From the NCBI GenBank assembly GCA_050174775.1, contig JBFXJP010000001.1:310001-374000 (forward strand): DNA of 64,000 nucleotides. The letters are read 5' to 3'. A model generated the notes under the pieces. It saw only the letters and a program-made list of their open reading frames with translations. It made no database searches and was not told the origin of the DNA. Numbering within the stretch: the stretch's first letter is position 1; the number at the start of each line of letters is the position of its first letter. The translations under genes and the position numbers were made by a program. The stretch comes from CAYPGJ01 sp050174775 (GTDB taxonomy: Bacteria > Planctomycetota > Phycisphaerae > Phycisphaerales > UBA1924). Below, in pieces: positions 45,427-53,556 of the stretch.

Positions 45427-46359
45427 TCACTGGGAGGCGGGGGGTCTTGCGCCGGAGGGAACGCCTGCGATGGGCGTGCCCCATTCCGGATGCTCGCTCG
45501 GCTGGAGCCAGAGCCAGTAGTCGGACGTGTACCCGCCGGGAACCATGGTGACGCGGCGCACGCTTCCGTCCCACATGACGACGTTGGACTGCCGATGGCC
45601 GTGCCACCATCCGACGGGGATGAAGAGGGTGCGGTGTTGTTCGTCGGTGAAGGCGCCGGGATAGAGCCCGCCCATGTCGCCCAGCATGACGGTGCGTGAG
45701 GGGTTGATGATGGCGTCGAGGGAGTTGTCGAACTTCCAGTGTGGGTTGCCGCTGGGTCCGCCGCCGTCGGGCGAGCCGACGCGCGCCCAGATCCAGTCGT
45801 TGACGTAGTAGGAGTTGCCGTAGACGCCCAGGCAGGTGTCGAGGTATTCGGGGTGGAGGAAGTACTGGTACGGCAGGCTCTCGCCGATGGGCATGCCCTC
45901 GGCGCCGATGAGGTACTTCGCGCCGATGTCGTCGGGGCAGTGGAAGATCTCGAGGAGGGTCTTGGAGAGGTGTCCTGCGCTGACGTACGCGTTGATGGGG
46001 CGCGCGACGTCGAGGGCGGGGCTTCCGGGGTTTGATGAGGCGGAGTGCGCGCCGCCCCAGGACATAGCGCCGGGCGGGAGCTCGGGGAGGTGGGAGTTGG
46101 CGATGGACCGCGGAGTGCGGGGGAAGTGGCCGCGTTCGGCCACGTAGGCGTGCCAGGCTGTTCCGAGCGTTCGGAGGTTGGAGACGCAGACGGCGTTTTG
46201 CGCGGCGTCGCGTGCGCGTCCGAGGGAGGGGATCACGATGGCCGTGATGATGGCGATGACGCCGAGCGTGACGAGCAGTTCGACCAGCGAGAAGGCTGAT
46301 CTGGGCGCGCCGTGGTGGCGGCGCGGCCTGGGCTGGGTCCGGGAACGCGTACCCTGCAT
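45427..46359 (-). CDS. Prepilin-like secreted protein (DUF1559-like)
   Basis: A 310-residue protein. A basic N-terminus of ~22 residues precedes FSLVELLVTLGVIAIITAIVI; cleavage would follow Ala22 where Gly is usual, with Glu at +5. The globular domain contains NAVCVSNLRTLGTAWHAYVAE and ends with a His-rich motif before NVVMWDGSVRRV, resembling the H-x9-DG signature of planctomycete DUF1559 proteins. It is the third prepilin-like gene in the window. TAGGAT exactly 6 nt before the ATG suggests a leaderless message. Confidence 0.85.
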   Translation of the reverse strand: MQGTRSRTQPRPRRHHGAPRSAFSLVELLVTLGVIAIITAIVIPSLGRARDAAQNAVCVSNLRTLGTAWHAYVAERGHFPRTPRSIANSHLPELPPGAMSWGGAHSASSNPGSPALDVARPINAYVSAGHLSKTLLEIFHCPDDIGAKYLIGAEGMPIGESLPYQYFLHPEYLDTCLGVYGNSYYVNDWIWARVGSPDGGGPSGNPHWKFDNSLDAIINPSRTVMLGDMGGLYPGAFTDEQHRTLFIPVGWWHGHRQSNVVMWDGSVRRVTMVPGGYTSDYWLWLQPSEHPEWGTPIAGVPSGARPPASQ

Positions 46360-46365
46360 GACGAA

Positions 46366-46371
46366 ATCCTA
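46366..46371 (-). promoter_or_regulatory. -10-like hexamer for leaderless prepilin-like gene
   Basis: TAGGAT (minus strand) ends exactly 6 nt before the ATG at 46359, with no Shine-Dalgarno. Confidence 0.5.
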
Positions 46372-46626
46372 ACGCGTGATGTGCTGAGGGCAACAGAGAG
46401 CGTGGGTGTGGGGTGAGGAATGCAGGGTTGCCGCTCGTTTTCCGTCGGAACTACGGGGTTGGTGGGGCGTCATGGGGTGCAGCGGGACCGCTCAACGGCC
46501 GACGTTGAGCCCCGCCGGACAACCCCGCGAGACCCCCTGCCCTCGATCGACCACCCGAGGGCTGGGGGCGGGCCCGTCCGGGTGTGACGGGTTGCGGAAG
46601 CGGGCACGGGAGTGCAGGATCGAGCC

Positions 46627-48273
46627 ATGAAGAAACTGACCGCGTTGTTCCTGTCGGCGTCGATGACCGCGTTTGCGGGCTTCTCTGCTCTTGCTCAGCC
46701 GCTGGCGCCAAACATCCCTGACCCCAAGCCTGTTCCCGCGGACGCGGGCAAGGGGGACGCGCCGTACTTCCAGATCGTGGTGACGCCGCTGGCGACCAAC
46801 GGCCCGTATACGGGTCGGCTGACGATCTATCTGATGAAGGACAAGAGCGGCCTGCCGCCGGAGCTCGGGCCTGGGGACGGGCCGTTCTTCGATGCGCCGC
46901 AGCCGATGTTCTCGATGTGGGTGGACAACCTGAAGGTGGGGGATCAGATCAAGTTCGTGGACGAGCTCTCGTTCCCCGCGCCGCTGAAGGACCTGCCCAA
47001 CGGCCGGTACCGCGCGCAGGCTGTTCTGGATCGCAACACGCAGCACTCCTCGTGGCAGAAGGAGCCGACCAACTCCTCGTCGCCGTACGTGAACTTTGAG
47101 GTTCGCTCGGATCGGCCCAAGCCGTTCGTGCGGTTCGAGATGGTGGACGTGGGTCCGCGTCCGATGCCGCCGATCGAGGGCGTTGAGCTGTTCGAGATCC
47201 GGTCTGATCTGATCTCGTCGTTCCGCGGGACGGAGACGATGCTGAAGGCCGGTGTGGTGTTCCCGGTGAATTACGACTCGAGCCGCAAGTACCCGGCCGT
47301 GTACTGGGTGCACGGCTTCCCGATGACGGCTGAGTGGGGGGGCGATTACGGGGATGCGTGGATCGAGGGGCACCACCGGGTCCGGCGCGCGAAGTTCCCG
47401 AAGGACACGCGCTATCGCGAGACGCACGAGATCTGGAAGGACGCGTTCCTGATCTGCCTGGACGCGAACGGGCCGAACGGCCACACGCTGTTCGCGGACT
47501 CGGACAACAATGGGCCGATGGCCAAGGCGCTGGTGCAGGAGCTGATCCCGGCGCTCGAGAAGAAGTACAACCTCATCGCGGAGCCTGAGGCGCGCGTGCT
47601 GCGCGGGCATTCTTCGGGGGGCTGGTCCGCCGTGTGGCTGACGATGCACCACCCGGACGTGTTCGGGGAGGCGTGGGCGGGCGGGCCGGACCCGGTTGAT
47701 TTCCGGTTCTTCCAGGCGGGGAGCATCTACGACCGCTCGAACATGTTCACCGACTCGGACGGGAAGCTTGTGCCGTCGTACCGGGTGGGTGATGAGGTTC
47801 GGCTGAGCGTGCGGGACGAGGCCGCGATGGAGCGCGTGCTCGGGCCGAAGGGCGAGGGCGCGCAGCAGTGGTGCTCGTGGATGGCCGTGTTCGGCCCGAA
47901 GGGGTCGGACGGGCGGTTCAAGCCGCTGTTCGATCTTGCCACGGGGGAGATCGACGCATCTGTCGCCAAGTCATGGGCTCGGTATGACATTGCGGCGCTC
48001 GTTCGTGCGAACCCGGAGACGTACGGGCCTGTCTTCCGTGATCGCATCCGGATCATCGCGGGCGGGAAGGACAACTTCTATCTCAATCGGGCGGTGGAGA
48101 GCCTTGCGGGTGATCTCGAGAAGATGGGCGCGCGGAAGGCTCCCGGGCAAGGGGGCGGGTACATCGAGGTCCGGCCCAACGAGGATCACGGCGGCGCGAT
48201 GAGTGAGGAGTCCCTGCGGCAGATTTACAACGAGATCCTCACGCACTTCCGCGCGAAGGGGTACACGAAGTAA
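46627..48273 (+). CDS. Secreted alpha/beta-hydrolase (esterase-like)
   Basis: A 548-residue secreted hydrolase. A signal peptide (LTALFLSASMTAFAGFSALA) is followed by a ~190-residue beta-rich domain and then an esterase-D-like fold: KYPAVYWVHGF, nucleophile elbow GHSSGGW with Ser329, and a C-terminal NEDHGGAM holding a candidate catalytic His. The substrate is unknown; the fold occurs in feruloyl/acetyl esterases and enterobactin-type esterases. AGGA precedes the ATG at 46627; the five extra codons upstream lack a signal. It overlaps the convergent SRPBCC gene by 35 nt. Confidence 0.87.
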   Translation: MKKLTALFLSASMTAFAGFSALAQPLAPNIPDPKPVPADAGKGDAPYFQIVVTPLATNGPYTGRLTIYLMKDKSGLPPELGPGDGPFFDAPQPMFSMWVDNLKVGDQIKFVDELSFPAPLKDLPNGRYRAQAVLDRNTQHSSWQKEPTNSSSPYVNFEVRSDRPKPFVRFEMVDVGPRPMPPIEGVELFEIRSDLISSFRGTETMLKAGVVFPVNYDSSRKYPAVYWVHGFPMTAEWGGDYGDAWIEGHHRVRRAKFPKDTRYRETHEIWKDAFLICLDANGPNGHTLFADSDNNGPMAKALVQELIPALEKKYNLIAEPEARVLRGHSSGGWSAVWLTMHHPDVFGEAWAGGPDPVDFRFFQAGSIYDRSNMFTDSDGKLVPSYRVGDEVRLSVRDEAAMERVLGPKGEGAQQWCSWMAVFGPKGSDGRFKPLFDLATGEIDASVAKSWARYDIAALVRANPETYGPVFRDRIRIIAGGKDNFYLNRAVESLAGDLEKMGARKAPGQGGGYIEVRPNEDHGGAMSEESLRQIYNEILTHFRAKGYTK

Positions 48274-48796
48274 GGGCGCCGTCGCCTCCGAAGATGCGAG
48301 CGAGCGTTTCTCCCCGGTAGCGGAAGATGCGGCGCACGTCGGGCACAACGAGCGCGTCGTGGACCAGGGCGCCGAGGGGTGCGCGGAAGCGGAAGCGGAC
48401 GCGGTCGACGCACATTGTTCCGCCGGGCACGGGCGTGAAGGTGTGCTCGTGCTTCCAGAGCACGTACGGGCCGCGGACCTGCTCATCCTCGAAGCGGTGG
48501 GGCGGGTCCCAGGCGCTGATGCGGGTCCGCCAGCGGAGCGGGGCGCCGCGCACGCGCAACCGATAATCGATCAGGGCGCCGACGCGCATCTCGACGGGGC
48601 CCTCGGTGACGATGCGGAAGCGCAGCCAGGGCGGGGTGATGCGCTCGAGGTTCGCGGCCTCGGCGAAGAACGGGAAGACGTCGTCGATCGACGCGGGCAG
48701 CACCTGGCGCGCGGCCAGCACGCGGTCTCGCCCTTCCCGCGCCACCACGAGGGACAACGGGGGCATCGCGGCATCGGCTGTACGCACCGTCCTCAT
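48239..48796 (-). CDS. SRPBCC-domain (START-like) protein
   Basis: A 185-residue protein with the SRPBCC helix-grip fold. REGRDRVLAARQVLPASIDDVFPFFAEAANLERITPPWLRF is the classic start (strand, then helix with F-A-x3-N-L-E-x-I), and EHTFTPVPGGTMCVDRVRF the later strands. Such proteins bind hydrophobic ligands, for example coenzyme-Q carriers and polyketide cyclases; the ligand here is unknown. The longest frame would overlap the divergent permease promoter; ATG 48796 or a later ATG (48766) is more likely. Its 3' end lies inside the esterase gene. Confidence 0.75.
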   Translation of the reverse strand: MRTVRTADAAMPPLSLVVAREGRDRVLAARQVLPASIDDVFPFFAEAANLERITPPWLRFRIVTEGPVEMRVGALIDYRLRVRGAPLRWRTRISAWDPPHRFEDEQVRGPYVLWKHEHTFTPVPGGTMCVDRVRFRFRAPLGALVHDALVVPDVRRIFRYRGETLARIFGGDGALTSCTPSRGSA

Positions 48797-48866
48797 GCCG
48801 AACCCTTCGCTCTCCGGCGCGGTCCGGATGCAATCCCCGTCGAGCCGGACGCCCCAAAGCCCGATG

Positions 48867-48872
48867 TATCCT
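48867..48872 (+). promoter_or_regulatory. -10-like hexamer for near-leaderless permease gene
   Basis: TATCCT ends 10 nt before the ATG at 48883, giving a leader of about 4 nt, without Shine-Dalgarno. Confidence 0.4.
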
Positions 48873-48882
48873 CTCGCTCCGC

Positions 48883-49902
48883 ATGACTCCGCCGACGAGC
48901 CATCGCTCACTCCGACTCCTGCGGCCATGGTTCATCTGGCTCGCGCTCTTCTATTGCGGCTGGGCCATCGCCACCACGCTCCTCTCTGCGTGGTCTGCGC
49001 TGCTCGACCACTGGCCGATTGCCGTCGCCATGGCCGCGGGTTCGTACGTCGCGGGCTCGACGCCCATGGGTGGCGGCACGGTGGGCTTCCCCATCCTCGT
49101 CCTGCTCTTTGATCAGCCGGCTTCGCTCGGGCGCAACTTCTCGTTCCTCGTGCAGTCGATCGGGATGACGTCCGCCTCGATCTTCATCATCTGCCGACGC
49201 TCGCCCGTCGCGTGGGGGATGCTGCGCTGGGCGATGCTGGGCTCGCTCGTGCTCCTGCCGATCTACTCCGTGCTGCTTACGCCGCACGTCAGCGACGTCG
49301 CGGTGAAGCTCGTGTTCGCGTGCGTGTGGGCGGCGTTCGGGCTGATGTCGCTTGTGAAGCTCCGGGAGATCACGGAGGCGCAGGGCTCCGGGACGATTTC
49401 GGCGCGCCGTGACGCGTTGGTGGGGCTGGGGGTGGCCGCGGCGGGGTGCGTTTCCGCGGCGCTCACGGGGGTCGGGGTCGACATGGTGATCTACAGCGCG
49501 CTGGTCCTGCTCTACCGCGCGGAGGTGCGTTGCGCCGTCTCCACGAGCGTGATTCTGATGGCGTTCAACTCGCTTGTCGGCGCCGCCACCAGCGCGGCGC
49601 TCGGGCGAATCGATCACGAGGCGGTGCTCAACTGGCTGGCCGCGGCGCCCATCGTCGCGCTGGGCGCACCGCTGGGGGCGCTGATGCTCAACATCATCCC
49701 GCGCGGCAAGACGCTGGTGTTCGTCTCGATCCTCTGCCTGGTCCAGTTCGTCTGGACGCTCACCCACGAGCGGATCACGGGGCTCACGCTCGTGTGGGTC
49801 GTCGTCGCGATGCTCGCGCTCAACGGCGCGTTCCACTTCATGCACCGTCTGGGCGGTCGGTGGGCTGCTCCGGCTTCTTCCCGTCGCGTGTCAGGTACAT
49901 GA
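48883..49902 (+). CDS. TauE/SafE-family sulfite/anion exporter-like permease
   Basis: A 339-residue inner-membrane protein with about eight hydrophobic segments. YVAGSTPMGGGTVGFPILVLLFDQP (~residues 54-78) is the GGG-containing TauE/SafE repeat, and VGVAAAGCVSAALTGVGVDM-like residues (~182-206) form the second half-repeat. Relatives export sulfite, sulfoacetate or other organic anions; the substrate cannot be assigned. The N-terminus is basic (SHRSLRLLRP) and inside. The last 22 codons overlap the convergent mscS-type gene (65 nt). Confidence 0.85.
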   Translation: MTPPTSHRSLRLLRPWFIWLALFYCGWAIATTLLSAWSALLDHWPIAVAMAAGSYVAGSTPMGGGTVGFPILVLLFDQPASLGRNFSFLVQSIGMTSASIFIICRRSPVAWGMLRWAMLGSLVLLPIYSVLLTPHVSDVAVKLVFACVWAAFGLMSLVKLREITEAQGSGTISARRDALVGLGVAAAGCVSAALTGVGVDMVIYSALVLLYRAEVRCAVSTSVILMAFNSLVGAATSAALGRIDHEAVLNWLAAAPIVALGAPLGALMLNIIPRGKTLVFVSILCLVQFVWTLTHERITGLTLVWVVVAMLALNGAFHFMHRLGGRWAAPASSRRVSGT

Positions 49903-50722
49903 CGCGCTGCGGGAACGGGATGCCGATCTTGGCTTCGTCGAGGGCCTTCTTGATGGCGTGATACGCCGCCTGCTGCGTGGCGAACCACTTGTCCGAGGGC
50001 GCCCAGCAGCGCACCTGGAAGTTGATCGAGGAGTCGGCGAACCCGGTCAGGACCGCGTCGGGCACGCGTCCGGCGGCGGCGTCCTCGATGCACTCGGGGA
50101 CCTTGCGCACCGCTTCGACGAGGACCGCGCGCGCCTTGGCGAGGTCGGTGCGGTATTCGACACCGACGTTGATGTCGACCCGGCGGACGGGGTTGTAGGT
50201 GAAGTTCTCGATGACGCCGTTGAACACCTGCGAGTTGGGGATGATGATCCGGCGGTTGTCGAACGTGTCCATCCGGGTGTTGAAGAGCTCGATCTCGTAG
50301 ACCTTGCCGGTCTCGCCGGCGAGCTTCACGGTGTCGCCGACGCGGAAGGGGCGGAAGATGGCGAGCATGGCGCCGGCCGCGATGTTCGAGAGGGAGCCCT
50401 GCAGCGCGAGGCCGATGGCCAGGCCCGCGGAGGCGAGGACCGCGGCGAAGGAGGTGGTCTCGACGCCGAACATCCCGAGGCAGGCGACCAGCGCGACGAT
50501 GATGACGCCCCAGCGGACGATGGTGGCCAGGAAGCGGGCGAGTGTGGGCTCGATGTGCGCCCGCTCGAGCCCGCGCAGCGCCGCGCGCCGCGCGAATCGC
50601 GCGACGTACAGTGCGGCGATGAAGAAGACAATCGCGAGCGCGGCGCGCAGTCCGTACTCCGCGAGCACGGGCGTCGCCTTCTCGAGCAGGTCCTTGGCGT
50701 TGTCGACTGTTTTCTCGTCCAT
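49838..50722 (-). CDS. mscS: Small-conductance mechanosensitive channel (MscS type)
   Basis: A 294-residue channel near the E. coli MscS length (286). Three membrane helices are visible, with the pore-lining third helix ASAGLAIGLALQGSLSNIAAG (~residues 95-115). The beta domain follows with FRPFRVGDTVKLAGETGKV and RIIIPNSQVFNGVIENFT. It opens under membrane tension to release osmolytes in hypo-osmotic shock. TAATGT 7 nt before the ATG suggests a near-leaderless message. It is downstream of mscL on the same strand, separated by a strong terminator. Confidence 0.93.
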   Translation of the reverse strand: MDEKTVDNAKDLLEKATPVLAEYGLRAALAIVFFIAALYVARFARRAALRGLERAHIEPTLARFLATIVRWGVIIVALVACLGMFGVETTSFAAVLASAGLAIGLALQGSLSNIAAGAMLAIFRPFRVGDTVKLAGETGKVYEIELFNTRMDTFDNRRIIIPNSQVFNGVIENFTYNPVRRVDINVGVEYRTDLAKARAVLVEAVRKVPECIEDAAAGRVPDAVLTGFADSSINFQVRCWAPSDKWFATQQAAYHAIKKALDEAKIGIPFPQRVMYLTRDGKKPEQPTDRPDGA

Positions 50723-50729
50723 GGGGCGG

Positions 50730-50735
50730 ACATTA
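50730..50735 (-). promoter_or_regulatory. -10-like hexamer for near-leaderless mscS
   Basis: TAATGT (minus strand) ends 7 nt before the ATG at 50722, downstream of the mscL terminator. Confidence 0.5.
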
Positions 50736-50766
50736 TGCCCGAACCGCTCTCTCGACGCGACAAACG

Positions 50767-50792
50767 AAAAGGGCCCCGGTTTTCCGGGGCCC
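50767..50792 (-). terminator. Rho-independent terminator of mscL
   Basis: A 9-bp all-GC stem GGGCCCCGG/CCGGGGCCC (50771-50779 with 50784-50792) has a 4-nt loop and, on the minus strand, is followed by UUUU. It lies 29 nt after the mscL stop. Confidence 0.8.
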
Positions 50793-50821
50793 TAGTGTAT
50801 CCTTGCTCCGTCGGGCGCGCG

Positions 50822-51181
50822 TCAGGCGGCCGGCGCCTCCGCCTCGCGCTTGCGCATCACGCGGTTCATCATCTTCACGATGACGAACACGGTGAACGCC
50901 ACGATGAGGAAGTCGATCGTGACGTTGAGGAACTGCCCGTAGCGGACGGCCACCTCCGCCGCGATCTCCTTGCCGTCCGGGCCGATCACGGGGTCCTTGA
51001 GGACGTACCGGAGGTTCTTGAAGTCCGTGCCACCCAGCAGCATGCCGATCGGCGGCATGAGCAGGTCGTTCACCACCGACGTCACGACCTTGTTGAACGC
51101 GGCGCCGATGATGATGCCCACCGCCATGTCCAGCGCGTTGCCCTTGACCGCGAATTCCTTGAATTCCTGAAGGATTCCCAC
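50822..51181 (-). CDS. mscL: Large-conductance mechanosensitive channel
   Basis: A 119-residue MscL, slightly shorter than the E. coli protein. FKEFAVKGNALDMAVGIIIGAAFNKVV (N-terminal amphipathic helix and first membrane helix with the gate) and FLNVTIDFLIVAFTVFVIVKMMN (second helix) are typical, as is the charged C-terminal bundle (RVMRKREAEAPAA). It is the emergency valve at high membrane tension. GTG at 51181 has AAGGAG at ideal spacing; the longer frame from 51223 has none. It lies between two terminators and just upstream of mscS. Confidence 0.94.
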   Translation of the reverse strand: MGILQEFKEFAVKGNALDMAVGIIIGAAFNKVVTSVVNDLLMPPIGMLLGGTDFKNLRYVLKDPVIGPDGKEIAAEVAVRYGQFLNVTIDFLIVAFTVFVIVKMMNRVMRKREAEAPAA

Positions 51182-51243
51182 AGGCGTCTCCTTGGTGCGG
51201 ACGCGGCTCGAGCGCCACGGCACGGCCCGTCCGGTCCGGTGAT

Positions 51244-51282
51244 AAAAAGGGCGCCCGTCCCCGTGAGCTGAGGACGGGCGCC
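51244..51282 (-). terminator. Rho-independent terminator of the OmcB-like gene
   Basis: A perfect 11-bp stem GGCGCCCGTCC/GGACGGGCGCC (51250-51260 with 51272-51282) has an 11-nt loop. On the minus strand one C and then UUUUU follow. It is 45 nt after the stop of the DUF11 protein gene. Confidence 0.82.
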
Positions 51283-51326
51283 GTACACGTCACGTTATCG
51301 AGCGATCAACGCTCCTCGCAAGCGAC

Positions 51327-52958
51327 TCAGCGGAAATCGTAGAACCGGGTCGCCTCCGTCTCCGTCACGTTCTTGGTCAGGAAGTCGGTGTCCATCTCGA
51401 CGCCGAACCGGACGTCGCCCGGCTTGGCGGCCTTCACGACCACACGCCACTCGGCCTTCGCCTTGGGCGCCAGGGACGCGAGCGGGGCGAACGTGATCGA
51501 CTTGCCGTTCAGGGAGCCGTTGGTCGCGCCGGAGGCGCGGACGTAGGTCGACTCATCCCCGAGGCTGCACACGATTTTGATGTTCGTGTCGGTCTTGGTG
51601 CCCTGGTTCGTCACGCTGATGAGATACTCGGTGGTCTCGCCCACGAGCACCGGGTCGTTGACGTCGATCACCTCGAGGAGCACCGCGGGGATGCCTTCGA
51701 CGTCCGTGGCCGCACGCGCCGCCACGGCGTCCGCGCACGTTGCCTTGGCCGAGGCGGTCGCTGCGACGCTCCCGATCCCCGCCGGGTTGAAGCAGACGCT
51801 GAAGGACTTGTTGGCGTTTGGGCTCATTGCGCCGAACGTCCAGACCACGGAGGTGGCGGAGGCGCGGCCGCCCTCGGTCGCGCTCACGAACTGCGAGCCG
51901 GCCGGGATGGGAACCTCGACCGTCGTGCCGTTCGCGGAGGCGTCGCCGGTGTTCTTGAGCGTGAGGTTGAAGCACACCGGGGCGCCGAAGTAGCGCTTGG
52001 GCTGCCCTTCCATGGTCAGCGCGAGGGCGGGCTTGGTGACGACGGTGGTGGACGCGGGGGCCTCGGCCTTGAGGGAGGGCTCGGCGTTCGCCGTGGCGTT
52101 CACGGTGAAGGAGCCGGTGTCAACCGCCTGGGCGTTGAGGAGGAACTCGCGGGACTGTCCTGCGCCGAGCGCTCCGGCGTCGAAGGAGAACGCGCGCTGG
52201 CCGCCGGCGCGCAGGCCGTCGGGGAGCGTGCCTGTCACCTTGGCGTTGCGGACCGTTCCGGTGCCGGTGTTGGTGACCGTCAGCTTGACGGGCACCGGGT
52301 CGCAGGTGGTGACCTCGCTGGGCGCGGAGAGGGCGAGTCGGAGGGCCGGCTGCACGACGTTCGCGGTGGCGCAGAGGAGGGAGTTGTACGAGACGGTTGC
52401 GCAGGATGTGATCGTGCCTGCGCCGGTCGCTTCGCCGCGGATCTTGACGGTCTTGGCGGCCTTGGGCTCGAGATCACCGAGCCGCCAGGTGAAGTTCGGG
52501 GGCGTGGCGGAGGATGCTTCCGGGGCGGAGGAGACCATCTTGAAGTTGGAGGCGCAGTAGTCGGAGAGCACGACCTCGCGCAGGTTCATGTCCGTGAGGT
52601 TGGTGACCACGATGTCGTAGTCGAAGGTGTTGCCCGCGTAGATCTCCGCGGGGAAGACCCGCTCCACCAGCAGAACCGACGTGTCCACGCTCCCTGTCGG
52701 GAACGCCATCGACTCACGCACCCACCCGTCGCCGGACAACGCCGGCGTGGTCGACTTGGGCGCAGGACGCGCGACCGCCGCGGCGGGCTTCGCCTTTGCG
52801 ACGGGCGCGGTCGTCTTGACCGGCTCGACGGCGCCGCCCGGGTAGCGCGTGCCGTACGAGCGGGACTCCGGCGGGGCGCTCGTCGCGCAGCCGATTGCCA
52901 AGAGCGACGACGCCAACGCCATCCCAGTGCTCCACGGGAGGGAACGGACCTTCTTCAT
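51327..52958 (-). CDS. DUF11-repeat (OmcB-like) surface lipoprotein
   Basis: A 543-residue lipoprotein: signal STGMALASSLLAIGC with lipidated Cys24, a Pro/Ala/Lys-rich linker (~residues 45-75), and then about four DUF11 immunoglobulin-like repeats. Strand patterns such as YDIVVTNLTDMNLREVVLSD, KLTVTNTGTGTVRNAKVTGT, FNLTLKNTGDASANGTTVEV and YLISVTNQGTKTDTNIKI mark successive repeats, each near two cysteines. This is the architecture of chlamydial OmcB and planctomycete cell-surface proteins. GAGGAAAA precedes the ATG. A good terminator follows. Confidence 0.83.
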   Translation of the reverse strand: MKKVRSLPWSTGMALASSLLAIGCATSAPPESRSYGTRYPGGAVEPVKTTAPVAKAKPAAAVARPAPKSTTPALSGDGWVRESMAFPTGSVDTSVLLVERVFPAEIYAGNTFDYDIVVTNLTDMNLREVVLSDYCASNFKMVSSAPEASSATPPNFTWRLGDLEPKAAKTVKIRGEATGAGTITSCATVSYNSLLCATANVVQPALRLALSAPSEVTTCDPVPVKLTVTNTGTGTVRNAKVTGTLPDGLRAGGQRAFSFDAGALGAGQSREFLLNAQAVDTGSFTVNATANAEPSLKAEAPASTTVVTKPALALTMEGQPKRYFGAPVCFNLTLKNTGDASANGTTVEVPIPAGSQFVSATEGGRASATSVVWTFGAMSPNANKSFSVCFNPAGIGSVAATASAKATCADAVAARAATDVEGIPAVLLEVIDVNDPVLVGETTEYLISVTNQGTKTDTNIKIVCSLGDESTYVRASGATNGSLNGKSITFAPLASLAPKAKAEWRVVVKAAKPGDVRFGVEMDTDFLTKNVTETEATRFYDFR

Positions 52959-53259
52959 GTGATTTTCCTCTGAGGCCGCGGGGTATTGCCGTCTCGACCT
53001 GGCGATCCGGCACGGACCGCGGAGGCAGCATCTTGGCTGAGACGAACCAACCCCACGAAGGGTCGATGAGATTCGGACTATTTCTCCCAACCGAGACAGC
53101 CGTGCAGCGCCGTCGGTGGCGGATGAAATAACGATCCGCTGCTCTCTACACAAAAGAATACCAAAAAAATGCGTGCGGGTCAACGAATGTTCTCCCGCGC
53201 GCAAGTGTCTATGCTGCAATCACTTCAACCAATTCACACACACGCACGGAGTCACACGC
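52959..53259 (+). other. Divergent regulatory region without genes
   Basis: About 300 nt between the OmcB-like gene (minus) and the parvulin gene (plus), unusually A+T-rich in the middle (53085-53170, with AAAAAAAT near 53164). TATGCT at 53210-53215 is a candidate -10 for the parvulin, with a ~38-nt leader. No coding potential was seen. Confidence 0.5.
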
Positions 53260-53544
53260 ATGCCACGCGCTGTTGCGAGCCACATCCTTGTCCCCACCGA
53301 AGCCAAGGCGAACGAGATCAAGTCCGAGATCGACAGCGGTCAGGACTTCGGCGCAATGGCCAAGAAGCACTCGACCTGTCCCTCCGGGCGCTCCGGCGGC
53401 TCGCTCGGTGAATTCGGTCCCGGCGACATGGTGCCGGAGTTCGACCGCGTCATCTTCAGCGACCTGCCGATCGGGAAGGTTTCGGAGCCGGTCAAGACCC
53501 AGTTCGGGTACCACCTCATCCGCGTCGACATGCGACGCGCCTGA
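53260..53544 (+). CDS. Parvulin-type peptidyl-prolyl cis-trans isomerase
   Basis: A 94-residue stand-alone parvulin domain, the size of E. coli PpiC (93). ASHILVPTEAKANEIKSEI at the start, KKHSTCPSGRSGGSLGEFGPGDMVPEFD in pieces (KKHSTCPSG, SLGEFGPGDMVPEFD) and KTQFGYHLIRV at the end are all family motifs. It has no signal peptide, so it acts in the cytoplasm on prolyl bonds during folding. An in-frame upstream extension to 53116 is A+T-rich and non-coding in character. It is convergent with the haem/FG-GAP gene after 12 nt. Confidence 0.92.
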   Translation: MPRAVASHILVPTEAKANEIKSEIDSGQDFGAMAKKHSTCPSGRSGGSLGEFGPGDMVPEFDRVIFSDLPIGKVSEPVKTQFGYHLIRVDMRRA

Positions 53545-53556
53545 GGGAGCGACCGT

